From Ailurus styani (taxonomy: Eukaryota; Chordata; Mammalia; Carnivora; Ailuridae), in NCBI GenBank assembly GCA_002007465.1, contig LNAC01000766.1:547489-611488 (forward strand): a DNA stretch of 64,000 bases, given 5' to 3'. Below are positions 35,753 to 46,824 of this stretch, piece after piece; positions within the stretch are counted from its first letter, which is position 1, and every line of letters starts with the position of its first letter. A program made the position numbers and the translations under genes. The notes beneath the pieces were generated by a model that did no database searches, was not told the origin of the DNA, and saw only the letters and a program-made list of their open reading frames with translations.

Positions 35753-35805
35753 GCGAAATAAGTCAATCAGAGAAAGACAGTTATCACATGATCTCTCTGA
35801 TATGA

Positions 35806-36091
35806 GGGACTTGAGGGGCAGTGTGGGGGTCGTGGGGAGTAGGGAGGGAAAAATAATGAAACAAGATGGGATGGGGAAGGACACAAACCATAAGAGACTC
35901 CTAATCTCACAAAACAAACTGAGAGTTACTGGGGGGTGGGAGGGTAGGGATAGGGTGGATGGGTTATGGACATTGGGGAGGGTTTGTGCTTTGGTGAATG
36001 CTGTGAATGATGTAAGCCTGATGATTCACAGACCTGTACCCCTTGGGCAAAGAAAACAAATAAAATTTAAAAAAATAAAAAATAAAAAAAT
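35806..36091 (+). terminator. L1 3'UTR, polyadenylation signal and A-rich tail
   Basis: It contains the G-rich block at about 35929-35960, then 'gatgattcacagacctgtacccc'. AATAAA at 36059-36064 precedes an A-rich tail with interspersed T (36065-36091). The right target-site duplication follows at 36092-36108. Confidence 0.9.
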
Positions 36092-36109
36092 AAAAGTGAT
36101 AAATGTTTA

Positions 36110-36480
36110 ACAATGTAATGGTTAAAGACAACAAAAAGAAATGAACAAGACGCCAAGAGAAGAAAAATGTAAATTACCAAGACCAATAAAAAAAAGTTTT
36201 AGCCTCACTAGTAAGTCCAAAAAATCAAACTAAAGCAATAAGATAAAAATTTTCAACTCTTCAATCAGAAAAGACCCAGACATACTCATCGAAGATGGTT
36301 TAGAGGGATTCATAGTAAACTGTTAACACTGGGTGGCTCCAATGGATGGAATTAGAAAAGTAAAAAGTAAATTAATTCTACAGTAGAAGATTTCTGAAAT
36401 TTCCTACCTGTTTAAAATAATATGTATTAGTCATGTAACTTAAAAAAGAGCAATACGCTAGAAAAGTAATAGAAAAAATA
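36110..36480 (+). mobile_element. L1M fragment, sense (probable)
   Basis: 'gttttagcctcactagtaag..aaaaaatcaaactaaagcaataagataaaaattttcaac' resembles the decayed C-terminal ORF2 of L1M. The following 'actgttaacactgggtggctcc' resembles its 3'UTR. The young L1 seems to have landed in this old element. Confidence 0.5.
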
Positions 36481-36509
36481 CATACACATACTCACAAGTC
36501 TCCATGTTG

Positions 36510-36960
36510 GACCCTCTTTACATGCTGGTTAAACTGTTAATTTCTACAGTGAAATTTGGTAATTCAAATAAAAATTTTAAAATGTACATATTCTTTGATG
36601 CACAAAAATTTACTTCTAGGAATTTATCCCACCAAAAGTAATTATAATTATAGGTGAGGATAACTATGGTAAAGTTTATTAGAGAGCTTTCATAAGAGCA
36701 AAATGTTGGAAATACCCTAAATGTCCTACAACAATAAAACAGTTAAATAAATCATGAGGTATCTGTATGATAAACTGCTGTCCATAATCACAAATTAAGC
36801 TATAAAAAATACTGAATTGCATTGGAATGTTCATGATATATTGTTAAATAAAGAAGTAAATTGTTAAACAGGATTGAAGCTGAACCAATTTTTGTTTAAT
36901 ACTACACAGTTATGATTTTCTATATATCATATATATGGTGACATTATGAATTTACATCAC
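36510..36960 (+). mobile_element. L1M ORF2 3' fragment, sense
   Basis: 'tacttctaggaatttatcccacc', 'gcaaaatgttggaaataccctaaatgtcctacaa' and 'cagttaaataaatcatgaggtatctg' are ordered ORF2 3' motifs of an old L1. Frames are broken. Confidence 0.75.
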
Positions 36961-37177
36961 AATATTAATAGCAGTTCTGTCCCTTTGTTAAGGGGACATG
37001 GATAGTTTCGTTGTATAATATACTCTGGAAAGTGTTCAAATCACTCCCAACACCTAAAAGAGAAAAAAAAAATTGTTTGAGCCAGGGAAAGCTGGTTTGA
37101 GTAACAGAATGGGAAGATTTTTCTGTTATGTATATCTACAAAGGAAAATTAATAGACTTAAAGGAGAAAAAGGAACT

Positions 37178-37742
37178 ATGATAGGCAGAATTCTAAGATT
37201 ACCCCCCCAATGAATCATATTCTTATAAAATCCTCTCCCCTTGAATTTGGGAAAATCTGTAACTTGCTTCTAGCTAATATAAAATGACAGAGGTTTTGCT
37301 ACTCCATAACTTTTTTACCTGTATGTAGGACTCTTTCTCAGTAGACCAGAGCCAGAGCTTCTCTTGCTGCCACTGAAGAAATCAGCGGCTGTGTTCTAAG
37401 AGGTCTTATGAAAGGGCCATGTGGCAAGAAGTGTGGAGGACTCCAGAACCTGAGAGGGGCCCTCTGTTGACAGACAGCAAGATATTAGGTGCTCAGTTCT
37501 ACAACCACAAGGAATCGAATTCTGCCAAGAACCACATGAGCTCAGAAGAGGACCCCAAGTTCAAGAAAGGAATGCAGTTTGGCTGACATCCTGATTGCAG
37601 CCTTGTGAGGCTGAGCAAAAGACCAGGCTAAGCTGTGCCCATACTCCTGACCCATAGAAACAGGGAGATAAAAAATATGTGCTAGTTTAAGCCAACGAGT
37701 TTGTGATAATTCTTTTTATAGCCAACAGAAAAGTAATATAGG
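37178..37742 (+). mobile_element. MaLR-type LTR-like remnant
   Basis: It starts 'actatgataggcagaattctaagatta', has 'aaatcctctccccttgaatttggg', 'gggccatgtggcaagaa', 'acaaccacaaggaat..aattctgccaag', and ends 'gctagtttaagccaacgagtttgtgataat..agccaacagaaaagtaatata'. The order of blocks and the terminus fit a MaLR-like LTR seen widely in mammals. No coding region is present. The exact family is not resolved. Confidence 0.55.
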
Positions 37743-37794
37743 CACTAATGTAAAAATGTGTCACAGAATCTTAATTTAACTCAGTAACGTATTC

Positions 37795-37940
37795 ACTCTT
37801 TAACCCATTCATTCAACAAAAATTTGCTGAATAGCTACGAATACCATGCTCCATGCTAGCATTGGGTGTATAGTCCCTGCAATGAAGATTACAGATGGAG
37901 GGAGAAATGGACAGAAAATAGCCAAACACAGTGCACTGTA
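37795..37940 (-). repeat. L2 LINE 3' end, antisense
   Basis: 'cccattcattcaacaaaaatttgctgaatagctacgaataccatgctccatgctagc' followed by 'atagtccctgcaatgaagattac' is the reversed L2 terminus. Confidence 0.55.
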
Positions 37941-37994
37941 ATGAATATGAACAAGAGTCATACACAGACTCCCAAATCACATCATGAGGAGCTC

Positions 37995-38235
37995 CCATTG
38001 TGGTGAAGACCACAGGCTTTGGATCTGGACTGACCTGAATTTGAATCCCACCCCAGTTGCATACAAACTTTATGACCTTTGGTCAATTGCTTAAATGAGA
38101 GCTTTACTTTTCCCATTTGTAAAAGGGTTATAAGATCTATCTGGTGGAATTATTGTATAGACTACCTTAAATAATTCATTGTAACTGTGCAGTACATAAT
38201 AAGTGCTCTGTGAATATAAGTAATTATAATTATTA
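37995..38235 (+). repeat. MIR, sense, nearly full length
   Basis: Blocks in order: 'ggctttggatctggactgacctgaatttgaatccca', 'tatgacctttggtcaattgctta', 'cttttcccatttgtaaaagggttataa', and 'cagtacataataagtgctctgtgaatat'. These are the head, core and tail of MIR. Confidence 0.75.
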
Positions 38236-38287
38236 TTTTGTCTAGAGGAGATGATGCCTGAACTAAATTCAAAAAGAATCATAGTTG

Positions 38288-38577
38288 TGAGGGGCAGGGT
38301 GGGGGGTTGTGGGGTGGTAGGGAGGGAAAAATAATGAAACAAGATGGGATGGGGAAGGAGACAAAGCATAAGAGACTCCTAATCTCACAGAACAAACTGA
38401 GGGTTACTGGGGGGTGGGAGGGTAGGGATAGGGTGGATGGGTTATGGACATTGGGGAGGGTTTGTGCTTTGGTGAATGCTGTGAAAGGTGTAAGCCTGAT
38501 GATTCACAGACCTGTACCCCTGGGGCAAATAATAAAACAAACAAACAAACAAACAAACAACAACAACAACAAAACCC
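38288..38577 (+). mobile_element. Young 5'-truncated LINE-1, 290 bp, with perfect TSD
   Basis: Its sequence matches the last ~280 bp of the full-length L1 almost base for base (gggaaaaataatgaaacaagat, ggggggtgggagggtaggga, gatgattcacagacctgtacccc). The tail is (AAAC)n(AAC)n. Perfect 17-bp duplications aaaaagaatcatagttg lie at 38271-38287 and 38578-38594. It belongs to the same or a sister subfamily. Frames across it are 3'UTR, not coding. Confidence 0.96.
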
Positions 38578-38879
38578 AAAAAGAATCATAGTTGAACTGC
38601 TGAGAATTACGGAAAGTTAGGAGATCCCAAGAAAAGGGAAAAGAGTTTAAAATAATAATATAATACAACTGGGATGTGTTAGTGCTTCAGTATGAAATAT
38701 ATCTATTGAATCTTTACATATGCCAATCACAAGTTTTAAAGCTGAGGATACAGAGATGGATAATTTCTGCCATTAACGCATTCATTCACACTATGGAGAA
38801 ATACACTTACACGCATGCACACACATCACACACACAGATAAATGTAATACAAAGCAGACTATGGTAGGCATTACCACTG

Positions 38880-39270
38880 TTCACCAAAATACAACTCTCC
38901 GCTTCTGGGAACAATGGAAGGTGACACCTCTCCATCTCTTTAAAATGAAACATAACTATCTGACTTGATTTAGCCAATTAAATAACATGTTGAGTAAAAT
39001 GTTACTCCTGAATGGAAGTATTTATTTCTAATACTCAGCTATCTTTTCCACAATTCTCTTGCCTCATTGATTGCAAAAGCCTAAAGAAGGTTGAAGTCAT
39101 TTGTCTCACAGAGCCATTGCCTGGAAAATGGCTGTGCTGGAGTCTAGTCCAGGTCTGTTTTAGACTTTGGGGGATGCAATAGTCTTTTGTCATGTTAAGC
39201 CATAAAGTGTTTGGTTTTTACCTCAGGGTAACCTTGCCAATTTTGACAAATACGTATATTGTTACCAGAA
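38880..39270 (+). mobile_element. MaLR-like LTR remnant (possible 5' LTR)
   Basis: 'caccaaaatacaactctccgcttctgggaac..tggaagg', 'gatttagccaattaaat' and the terminal 'catgttaagccataaagtgtttggtttttacctcagggtaac' resemble a MaLR-type LTR. A similar same-strand sequence ends near 41570, with about 2 kb between them. Confidence 0.4.
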
Positions 39271-41224
39271 GTGGGTGATTCTACAACAAAGAAAATGAAA
39301 AGATGTGACATTAGTGGAGAGGTTGGATGGTAGTGGTGAGTAAACTGATCCTAGAGGCTACAAAGATGGTAGCCTATGTTAAAAGCAGTTAGAAAACTCT
39401 AGCCAAACTTACTTTTTAGGGGCATCATGAACACAATGAAGTTGTAGTAATATGAGAAGAGACTGAGACACAGAGTCAGTAGTGTGCATTGGCTGCAATT
39501 GACTATGCTTGACATGGTACTCTGAGAAAGAAATGAGCTGCAAAAAGTAATGACCAATTTGCAAGGGGCTAAGGGCAGATTGCTCCAAAATAGGCCACTT
39601 CGGCATGAACATTATTTTGAGTTAAAAGCAACCAAAACCTAGCAGATTCAGGAATAGCTCTTTACTTTCCCCTCAACTGCCTAAAAAGAATTTAGACAGA
39701 GGACCTGCTCCAGGAAGAGGGTTATCACCATAGATAACTACATTATGATATAAACCAGGGGTGGTAAACAACGAAGAATTTATCAAAGTCTGTTTGTTAA
39801 AATTCCTCTCTATATCCCATTATGCCAGTGTGGCCCAGTAAACATTTTTTTTTTTACCAAATATTTACTCTTTTTCATCTTCCTATGAATTGCATTTCTT
39901 CCTTAAGGTCCCAGACTCGTATCCCCTTCTCCTTAGTTCGGAATGATATATGCACCTCATTTTGCCTGTCTTTGGAATTTCATGTGTTGTGTGTGGATTC
40001 CCATTATATGAAACTCAATATGATTTTCATCTGTTAATCTGTCTCTCGTCAACTCTATTCTTAGCCCAGACAGAAAGACTGGAAAAGGCATAAGAAATTC
40101 TTCCCCAGCACAAGCATAATGTTTAAAAATGAAATGGAGAGGTTTAGAAATTAAGAAAATGTTGATATTGCTTCTTAACCTCCAACAGAAAAAAAAATGA
40201 GAAGGCCTTTTAGCAAAGATAGCTCATTAAAACTGAACATTGTCCTGGGACCAAATTAAAGATTTGTCATCAGATCTATTTTGAAGATCTCTGGATTAAT
40301 TAAAGTAATTCAGGGAAAACATAAAATTAAGGTATAGTGTCCAGTAAGTCTTTCTAGTTGGTAAGATGGCTCAGTGAAAAGAAACTAGAGTTTTTTCACA
40401 TGTGCCCGACAGTCTCAGGTAGCTGTAATTCACTCAAGCAGAGGCTGGCCTAGTAGCTCAAAAGGGTAAGAAAGTAAAGAAAAGTAGCTGATTTGAAAAC
40501 TAAGATCCAAGTCTTGAGGACTGTATGTGTGGCCTTTGGTATGTAGAACTGCCTGGAATCAAACAGATAAGAATCTAAGATTTTGAGGGAATCATATAGC
40601 AAAAGAATCATATAAGCTAGACTAAAAAAGACTTTGACTTCTTGAAACTAAAAATGATCCTTAAGCCCGCAAACCTCAATGGGCAAGAAGTGGGCTGAGA
40701 AAATGCTGCAGTACCCAAAGAAGGCGTTTCTAGCACTACTGAAGGATAATGGAAAAGAAAAAGTCTCACAGAGGAAAGAGCCAAGGGCTACAGAAGACAA
40801 TAGACTGATGAGCCCTTCTCAGGGAATAGCAGCACATAGGCCCTAATCATATACAACATTCTCTATTCCCAAGGCTGAGAGTTGTTGCAACATTTACCCA
40901 GGCGGATTTCAGTGTTGCAGTGTACTAGGGATGAATGTGTATCTTTTTTCTCCGTCCATCTGAACGCTACTGTGGCTATCCTGACCATGTTACACTGTTA
41001 TATACCGGGTTTGTGGGAGAGACACAACTTACCTAATTAGTTTATAGGACTGTGTGATAAGAGGAGATATGCCAGGTCCAAAGGCCTCACTCAGAGACCC
41101 TAGACTTGGAGTGGGATGAAGTTAGTTGGTTGAACTCTGGGCTATCATCATTTAGGGAGGGTAAATTTCTTTGCATGTCAGAAAGAAATTAAACTGTGTT
41201 GTGTGAATAGAATTAGGCAGTCAT
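39271..41224. other. Sequence between two LTR-like remnants
   Basis: No open frame or known protein motif stands out. If the flanks are paired LTRs this would be a decayed internal region of a non-coding MaLR-type element. Otherwise it is unique DNA. Confidence 0.3.
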
Positions 41225-41575
41225 CAGGGCTGTCCACCAGATAGTTCTAGCTCTCCTTCAGGCACATGATAGGGGAGCAGTGTTTTGCCCTCTTGAAATT
41301 GAATGTGGCATTTGACCTGCCTTAGTCAATGAAATTTTGTCAGAAGTGCTAGAAGTGATTTCTAGCCAGCAGCTTTAAGAGCCAATATGCTTCTGTCCTC
41401 TTTCTTTCTATTTTGACAGCAGTGCTCCAGATGAAGTCTACTTCAGCAGCTTGGGTCCCAGAATGAGGATGATGTGAAGCAGAGCTCACAGCTTACCTGT
41501 GGAAGATAGTTGGTATGAACAAGTGTTTGCTATGTTAAGCCAATGAGATTGCAGGATTGTATTTCAACCCAGCCT
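41225..41575 (+). mobile_element. MaLR-like LTR remnant (possible 3' LTR)
   Basis: 'caccagatagttctagctctccttcaggcac', 'ccttagtcaatgaaattttgtcagaagtg', 'ctttaagagccaatatgcttctgtcc' and terminal 'gctatgttaagccaatgagattgcaggattgt..cagcctaacta' follow an LTR-like order. Confidence 0.4.
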
Positions 41576-42005
41576 AACTACCCTGTTGAGATTGATCTAT
41601 TAACAAAGACACAAGGATCCTCGTGACTTCATCCCTGCCTACTTCTCAAGCCATAACCCCAACCATTCTCTGATACACATGTAACTCCATCAGCATCAGT
41701 AAACTTTAACTTTTTAAATAAAATCACTATACTGTACAGAGCATGGATTGGAGAAAAGAAACTAAAGAATCATAGTCAAATTTATAGATACTGACCACCC
41801 CTCACCAATACACAAAGGGGAGTGTAGAGAGTAGAACATGACAGGTCGAGGACAAGATAAAAGTATTTAAAAAGCTGAGTGGAGGAAGCCACTGAAAGTT
41901 AGGAGAGAGGCAGAAGACAACCTATCAGAGAAGTTCCTCAGAAGTCAAGGGGGAAACATATCAAGGGTGAAAAAGTCTATAGCATCCAGACTGACAAAAA
42001 GATGA

Positions 42006-42220
42006 TGGGGTGCCTGGGTGGCTCAGTTGGTTGGGCCACTCCCTTTGGCTCAGGTCATGGTCCTGGCATCCTGGGATCCAGTCTCGCATCAGGCTCCCGG
42101 CTCCACGTGGAGTCTGCTTCTCCCTCTGACCTTCTCCCCTCTCATGCTCTCACTCTCTCTCTCTCTCTCAAGTAAAATAAATAAAATATTAAAAAAAATT
42201 ATATATATATATATAAAAAA
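42006..42220 (+). mobile_element. Can-SINE, sense, with 18-bp TSD
   Basis: 'tggggtgcctgggtggctcagttggttggg' through a CT body to a tail that includes an (AT)n run. Perfect duplications agactgacaaaaagatga lie at 41988-42005 and 42221-42238. Confidence 0.96.
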
Positions 42221-42654
42221 AGACTGACAAAAAGATGAGATAGGATGAGGATCAAGAAGAAGCAATTGGATTGGGCAATTAACAAGCCTGTGCTGTCTTC
42301 AAGGGTTTCAGTGGAGGAAAGGATCAAAAAAAGGACTGAGAAGACCTGGAGACAGAATGGGAAGAGGGAGGGAAAATTCATGGAGGACAGGCATGAGCTT
42401 GCTGCTGGCAGTCACTATCTCGTTCTTTCCAGAAAGTAAGTCATCCTCTCATGTTGCTTTTCCCCCCAAGTTCCAGAGACCCAATCTAAGAAATCACACT
42501 GGGCCCAACCCAGGTGTGTGACGAATAATCTTGGTGCTAAATCTCTGTAAGAACCAGTGTGGACTTAAAATCTAAGCTATTCCAAGTCTGAGAGTGTGCA
42601 GGCCTAAATCCCTGGATAAGTCTCTCTAAGCAGCTCTTAGTGTAGTGGAAGGAG

Positions 42655-42860
42655 CCAACATTTATTATACTTCTTAGATCTGGCATTGCATTTAATCCTC
42701 ATGACAGCTCTACAAGATGTGCATTAAAATCTCCATTGGGTGAATAAGAAAACCAAATCTCAGAGTGTTTAGATGATAACTCAAGGTCAAACTGTTGTAG
42801 GCAGCAAGGTCACAATACGTTCCTGATGCCACAGTCCAGGTCTATGTCATACTTTTCAAC
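42655..42860 (-). repeat. MIR, antisense
   Basis: 'gccaacatttattatacttc', 'ttgcatttaatcctcatgacagctctacaagatg', 'aaccaaatctcagagtgttta', 'ctcaaggtcaaactgt..gcagcaagg' is MIR reversed from tail to head. Confidence 0.65.
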
Positions 42861-43631
42861 TTGGGGTGGTCACCACTGGGGTACATGACCCTATACCATG
42901 ATATAGAGGAACAAATAGGATTAAACATGACACATTTTTAAAAAATAATAAATCTATTCATGCACTGTAATTTACATAAGGGCAGTGTAAGTTACATAAG
43001 TTTTTAAGATAAAACTGAGATACCCCATTATCACTAGACACTGGCTTAAGTGTTTGTTTGCCAGGATGAGAAATACTGTATGTTCAAACCACCAAGAAAG
43101 ACCTAGACTTATGGACAAATTTCTAAAACCGGAATCACTATGAATCAGTGGTGAGAGAGACTAGAGCCCATGTGCAAGGTAAGTCTCTCACAGCATTACA
43201 TCCTTCTGCAATGCCAGGCTTCCAAGTGCATACAAGGTAACCGGTCAGTTGGAAAGATTACAGAGATATGGGGCCATCCCATTTTTTTGACCTGGAAAAG
43301 TACCAAAAAAGCAAGTTTTTCTCCATGTTTCCTCTCCACTCCCCTACCCGAAAAAAGGATTTTGGCCAATTGAAATATAAACATTATCAATATAAATAGG
43401 CCACTATCTCCTAATATCTGATTTATTCATTTAGCTTTACACACATATTTAAAAGCATATATTTATATTTAGCAATATTGCCTTAGCCTGGTCTTGCAAC
43501 ACTTGAAACGACTTTATTCAAATGTCTCACATGCACCTGCCTGTATTGCTCTCATCCTCATTTGATTCACTTTTCAGATTCAAACAGTTTTCCAGACCCC
43601 ATCATCTGTTTTACAATCTAAATTGACTGAA
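42861..43631. other. Unique sequence, no gene seen
   Basis: No recognised gene or repeat family. Two short overlapping opposite-strand frames near 43170-43390 lack any domain. Confidence 0.4.
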
Positions 43632-43642
43632 AGACAGTTATT

Positions 43643-43866
43643 CTTTTTAAAAGACTTTCTTTATTCATTTGAAAGAGAGAGAGACAGAGACAGAGACAGA
43701 AACAGAGAGAGCACAAGCAGGGGGAGAGGCAGAGGGAGAGGGAGAAGTAGTGTCCCCGCTGAGCTGGGAGCTGGACTTGGGGATTTGGGGCTGGATCCTA
43801 GGACCTGGAGATCATGACCTGAGCTGAAGGCAGATGCTTAACCATCCGAGTCACCCAGGCGCCCAG
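43643..43866 (-). mobile_element. Can-SINE, antisense, with 11-bp TSD
   Basis: 'tttttaaaagactttctttattcatttgaaagagagag' to 'catccgagtcacccaggcgccc'. agacagttatt at 43632-43642 and 43867-43877 are duplications. The body carries a (CAGAGA)n expansion. Confidence 0.94.
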
Positions 43867-43877
43867 AGACAGTTATT

Positions 43878-44723
43878 TTTAATTTGTGTAGATGCCATCA
43901 ATGAAAATCTCATCCCAAGCCATAGTGCCCATCATATATTTTTCCAGGAACATATATTTTTTCATTTGTCTTATAGGTATTTATTTGCAAATATCCACTG
44001 TATTGCTCTCAAAATGACCTTTATAACTTTAAATCTTCTTTAGAGTCAAAACTTAAAATTACTTGGTCATACAAACAAAGGTATAACTAAAGCTGTGTCA
44101 AAATTTTGCCTTTTTTAAAAAATCAGTTCTCAAAAAACTTTCAAAATTAGCATTCCTTAAGCTGTTTCCAAGCATATGAGTCTTTCCCAAATATGTCTTT
44201 ATTATTAAAAATAAAGTAATTGAGGGAGTACCTTGTAATGTGAAACTCCCTCTTCCCTGAGTGATAATTGTTTAAGGGAAAAGAAAAACTCACCATGTAG
44301 TCAAGTGGTAACTTATTTATGCCAGTGCAAAAACCGGCCTCTAGAACCCAAGAGTCTAAGAGGGAGTCATTCATTAACTATTAACAATTCCAAAGTAGGT
44401 TCTACATTGATAGCATGAAAAAATCAGCCATAGAGTAATAATAAATTTCTCTTCCTCCTGCCTCAAGTTTCCCCTCTCCTTGCTTGCCTATATTTGATTT
44501 CTATTTTTAATTCAATTCCAGAGCAACTGATATCACTTACTGAACCTACTGCAAAGCCCCAAATGCACTGGGATTTGGTAGTTTGGGCTCACGTCAACAT
44601 AGCCTTTCTCTAAGGGAATGGCTCACAAATGAGGGAAAATCTATTTTCATGTGACTAAAAACCAAACTGAGATCAACAAACTGAGAGCCCCTTGAGCCTA
44701 TCACTTAAAGATCTAATAAAAGT
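43878..44723. other. Unique sequence, no gene seen
   Basis: AT-rich DNA without recognised features. Confidence 0.4.
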
Positions 44724-44924
44724 GGGCGCCTGGGTGGCTCAGTGGGTTAAAGCCTCTGCTTTCGGCTCAGGTCATGATCTCAGGGTCCTGGGATCGAGGC
44801 CCACATCGGGCTCCCTGCTCGGCGGGGAGCCTGCTTCCCCCTCTCTCTGCCTGTCTCTCTGCCTCCTTGTGATCTCTCTCCCTCTGTGAAATAAATAAAT
44901 AAAATCTTTAAAAAAAAAAAAAAA
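44724..44924 (+). mobile_element. Young Can-SINE, sense, with 17-bp TSD
   Basis: 'gggcgcctgggtggctcagtgggttaaagcc' to 'ataaataaataaaatcttt' and a pure A run. Perfect duplications aaagatctaataaaagt lie at 44707-44723 and 44925-44941. It closely resembles the copy at 22139 and is probably of the same young subfamily. Confidence 0.97.
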
Positions 44925-45059
44925 AAAGATCTAATAAAAGTACATTCAGGGGTCTTCATTAAAAGCTGACATTCTTTGAGTGATATTTACTTAATGATAT
45001 TATCTGACATTCCCTGAGGTGATGTTTTTCTAATAAAAATGTTCTTCTGTGCTGCTCAC

Positions 45060-45190
45060 TTCCATGTTTACATTTCCAGCCCTGATTTTCATGCACGCTC
45101 CACTCCAATCGACCCCTTGAAAACCATTTCAAACCCTAGGATGTCCCACTACCACCTGAAACTCAATGTGCCACATAATGAATTCATTTT
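45060..45190 (+). repeat. L2-like fragment (weak)
   Basis: 'ccactaccacctgaaactcaatgtgcca' resembles the part of L2 with 'aaactcaacatgtcc'. The match is short and uncertain. Confidence 0.3.
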
Positions 45191-45595
45191 ATCCTTTGTG
45201 TAGAGGGATTTCTAAAGGATATCTTCGCGTCATCTCACCTTGGGAAAGAGAAAATAAGTTACACTTAATACACTCTGACTTAGAATATATAGGTCTGAGT
45301 AAATTAATTGTTTTGTAGTGATCAGAAAGAACTGGTCATAAAATAGTTCCAGTACTTTTTATTATGAAATTTTGTGTGTCATAGCAAGATTTTAAAAGTT
45401 GAGTTAATAATAATTATCTACTTGTTTTTCTGACCACGTGTATCCAGGGAGAATTAAATGTTTCCTTCTGCTGCTTTACTACCCCTGAATGAGCTCTGCT
45501 GTGTGTTTATACATGCATGCTTGTGTGTATATGTGTACCTTTGTGTGTTTCTGTATATGTATGTTTGCATCTGTGTGTATCTTGTGTTTGTAAGT

Positions 45596-45617
45596 ACGTG
45601 TGTGTGTGTGTGTGTGC
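45596..45617. repeat. (GT)n microsatellite
   Basis: About eleven GT units following a longer, degenerate T/G-rich stretch from 45500. Confidence 0.85.
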
Positions 45618-45827
45618 AACATACAAAGTTTAACCCAGCTCACGGGAGAACCCTCACAGTCAGTGCATCTGCATCCTCTTCAACTATAGTTCTACCCTTC
45701 CATCAGTCAACCATCAACCCCTTCTGTCCACAGGAGGAATATCCTGAATTAAATTCATCCCATCTTGGAGTCAGAGGGAAACAGTAGGACAAACAGACTG
45801 TGGGACCCAATTTTTCTCTGTCTACCA

Positions 45828-46135
45828 CATTTAAATGAAAGCAAAGATACAGACCCTTTGTCTCATGTATAAACATGACTTTCTCCCCACATCTTTAGAA
45901 CTATATTTAGTATGGATGCCTTAGATGTATATAATGCTTTTAAAAAGTGCTAAAAACATATTTTAAGGTCAGGATATCAAATGACACAAAGAAAATGAAG
46001 AAAAATAAATTAAGTGTAGAAGCATAGGGTATTTATACATTCAGGAGAGAAAAATATTCAACATACTTTTTAAAACCAATGATCTAAAAACATCATTATG
46101 AGAAAATGAACTAATAATGGACTTGGAAGAATGAA
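45828..46135 (+). repeat. Unidentified ~300-bp repeat, copy B
   Basis: Same-orientation counterpart of 1755-2070. 'atgaaagcaaaga' begins the alignment and 'aataatggacttggaagaa' ends it (A: 'aatagtggacttagaagaa'). Neither copy shows a poly-A tail or duplications. Confidence 0.6.
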
Positions 46136-46279
46136 GTCACTTTTTGTTTTTATTTTATTTAAATACCTCTTGTTTAGGGAGCTTGACTTGATCAATCCAT
46201 AGGGGCTGGTTAGAGAGGATAAGCTTCTTTCCCATTCCTATATCTAATTTTGGGTCATCATTCTTTTTCATCCCTCATG

Positions 46280-46500
46280 AACCATGCAGTCCCAATTACA
46301 CTCTACGGTTCCTTTACGATGTCTTCCTCCCCATCCCCACAGCTATCGCTTCAGTCCAGACCCAGCTCCTGAGACTCTACTGATCACAACTCCCTCCTTA
46401 CTGATCTCCCTGACCCCAGATTTTTACATAAATCCATCTTGCCCATGGCACCAGATTAATCTTCCTAGATGCTGCATTTCCTTATTCCACACTGGTGCCA
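46280..46500 (+). repeat. L2 LINE fragment, sense (probable)
   Basis: 'cccacagctatcgcttcagtccagacccagctcctgagactctactg' and 'ccagattaatcttcctagatgctgc' follow the L2 pattern of an early 3' block. Divergent. Confidence 0.4.
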
Positions 46501-46824
46501 ACTCATTGGTTATCAACCAGTCAGGATGCATTTAAATGAGGGCCACTGAATAAAGAGGGGATGAAAAGAACGTTTCTGAGCCCCTTGGCTAACAGATAAG
46601 GATATCTACCTGCGGTAGAGGAAATCAATGTCTCAGCTGCTCTAGCCTTGTCCATCAGTCGGCAATCTCCAGAAACATACCCACTTTGCAGAGGCCCTCG
46701 TGGTATATTTCCATCTTTGTGCATGTCTTGCCTTCCTAAAAATATGATAAACTTCCTAAAGATAGGGGCTAAGCATTAAGCTGTGAGTATATCCTCTGCA
46801 GTGGCCTGGGGGTATGTGACTGGG

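Larger units (their letters stand above)
29348..36091 (+). mobile_element. Full-length, nearly intact LINE-1
   Basis: A 6.7-kb non-LTR retrotransposon. In order it has a 1.64-kb 5'UTR, ORF1 (30991-31908), a 79-bp spacer, ORF2 (31988-35752), a 3'UTR with the carnivore-type G-rich block (ggggggtgggagggtaggga) and an A-rich tail, with target-site duplications on both sides. The first bases (ggtgagagcggcaagatggcgg) are those expected of a true 5' end, so it is not truncated. Both frames are open; the one visible defect is a frameshift near the ORF2 C-terminus. A single mismatch between the duplications suggests a fairly recent insertion. It landed in or beside an old L1M. Whether it is mobile cannot be told from sequence alone. 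Confidence 0.97.

Noticed and set aside
35724..36110. 128-codon frame in the L1 3'UTR and its near copy at 38307-38591
   Set aside because: Both are the G-rich 3'UTR of L1. Similarity between them reflects shared repeat ancestry, not a gene family.
45500..45650. Frame rich in Cys/Val/Tyr over the TG-rich stretch
   Set aside because: Produced by the TG/GTAT simple-sequence composition and not by a protein.
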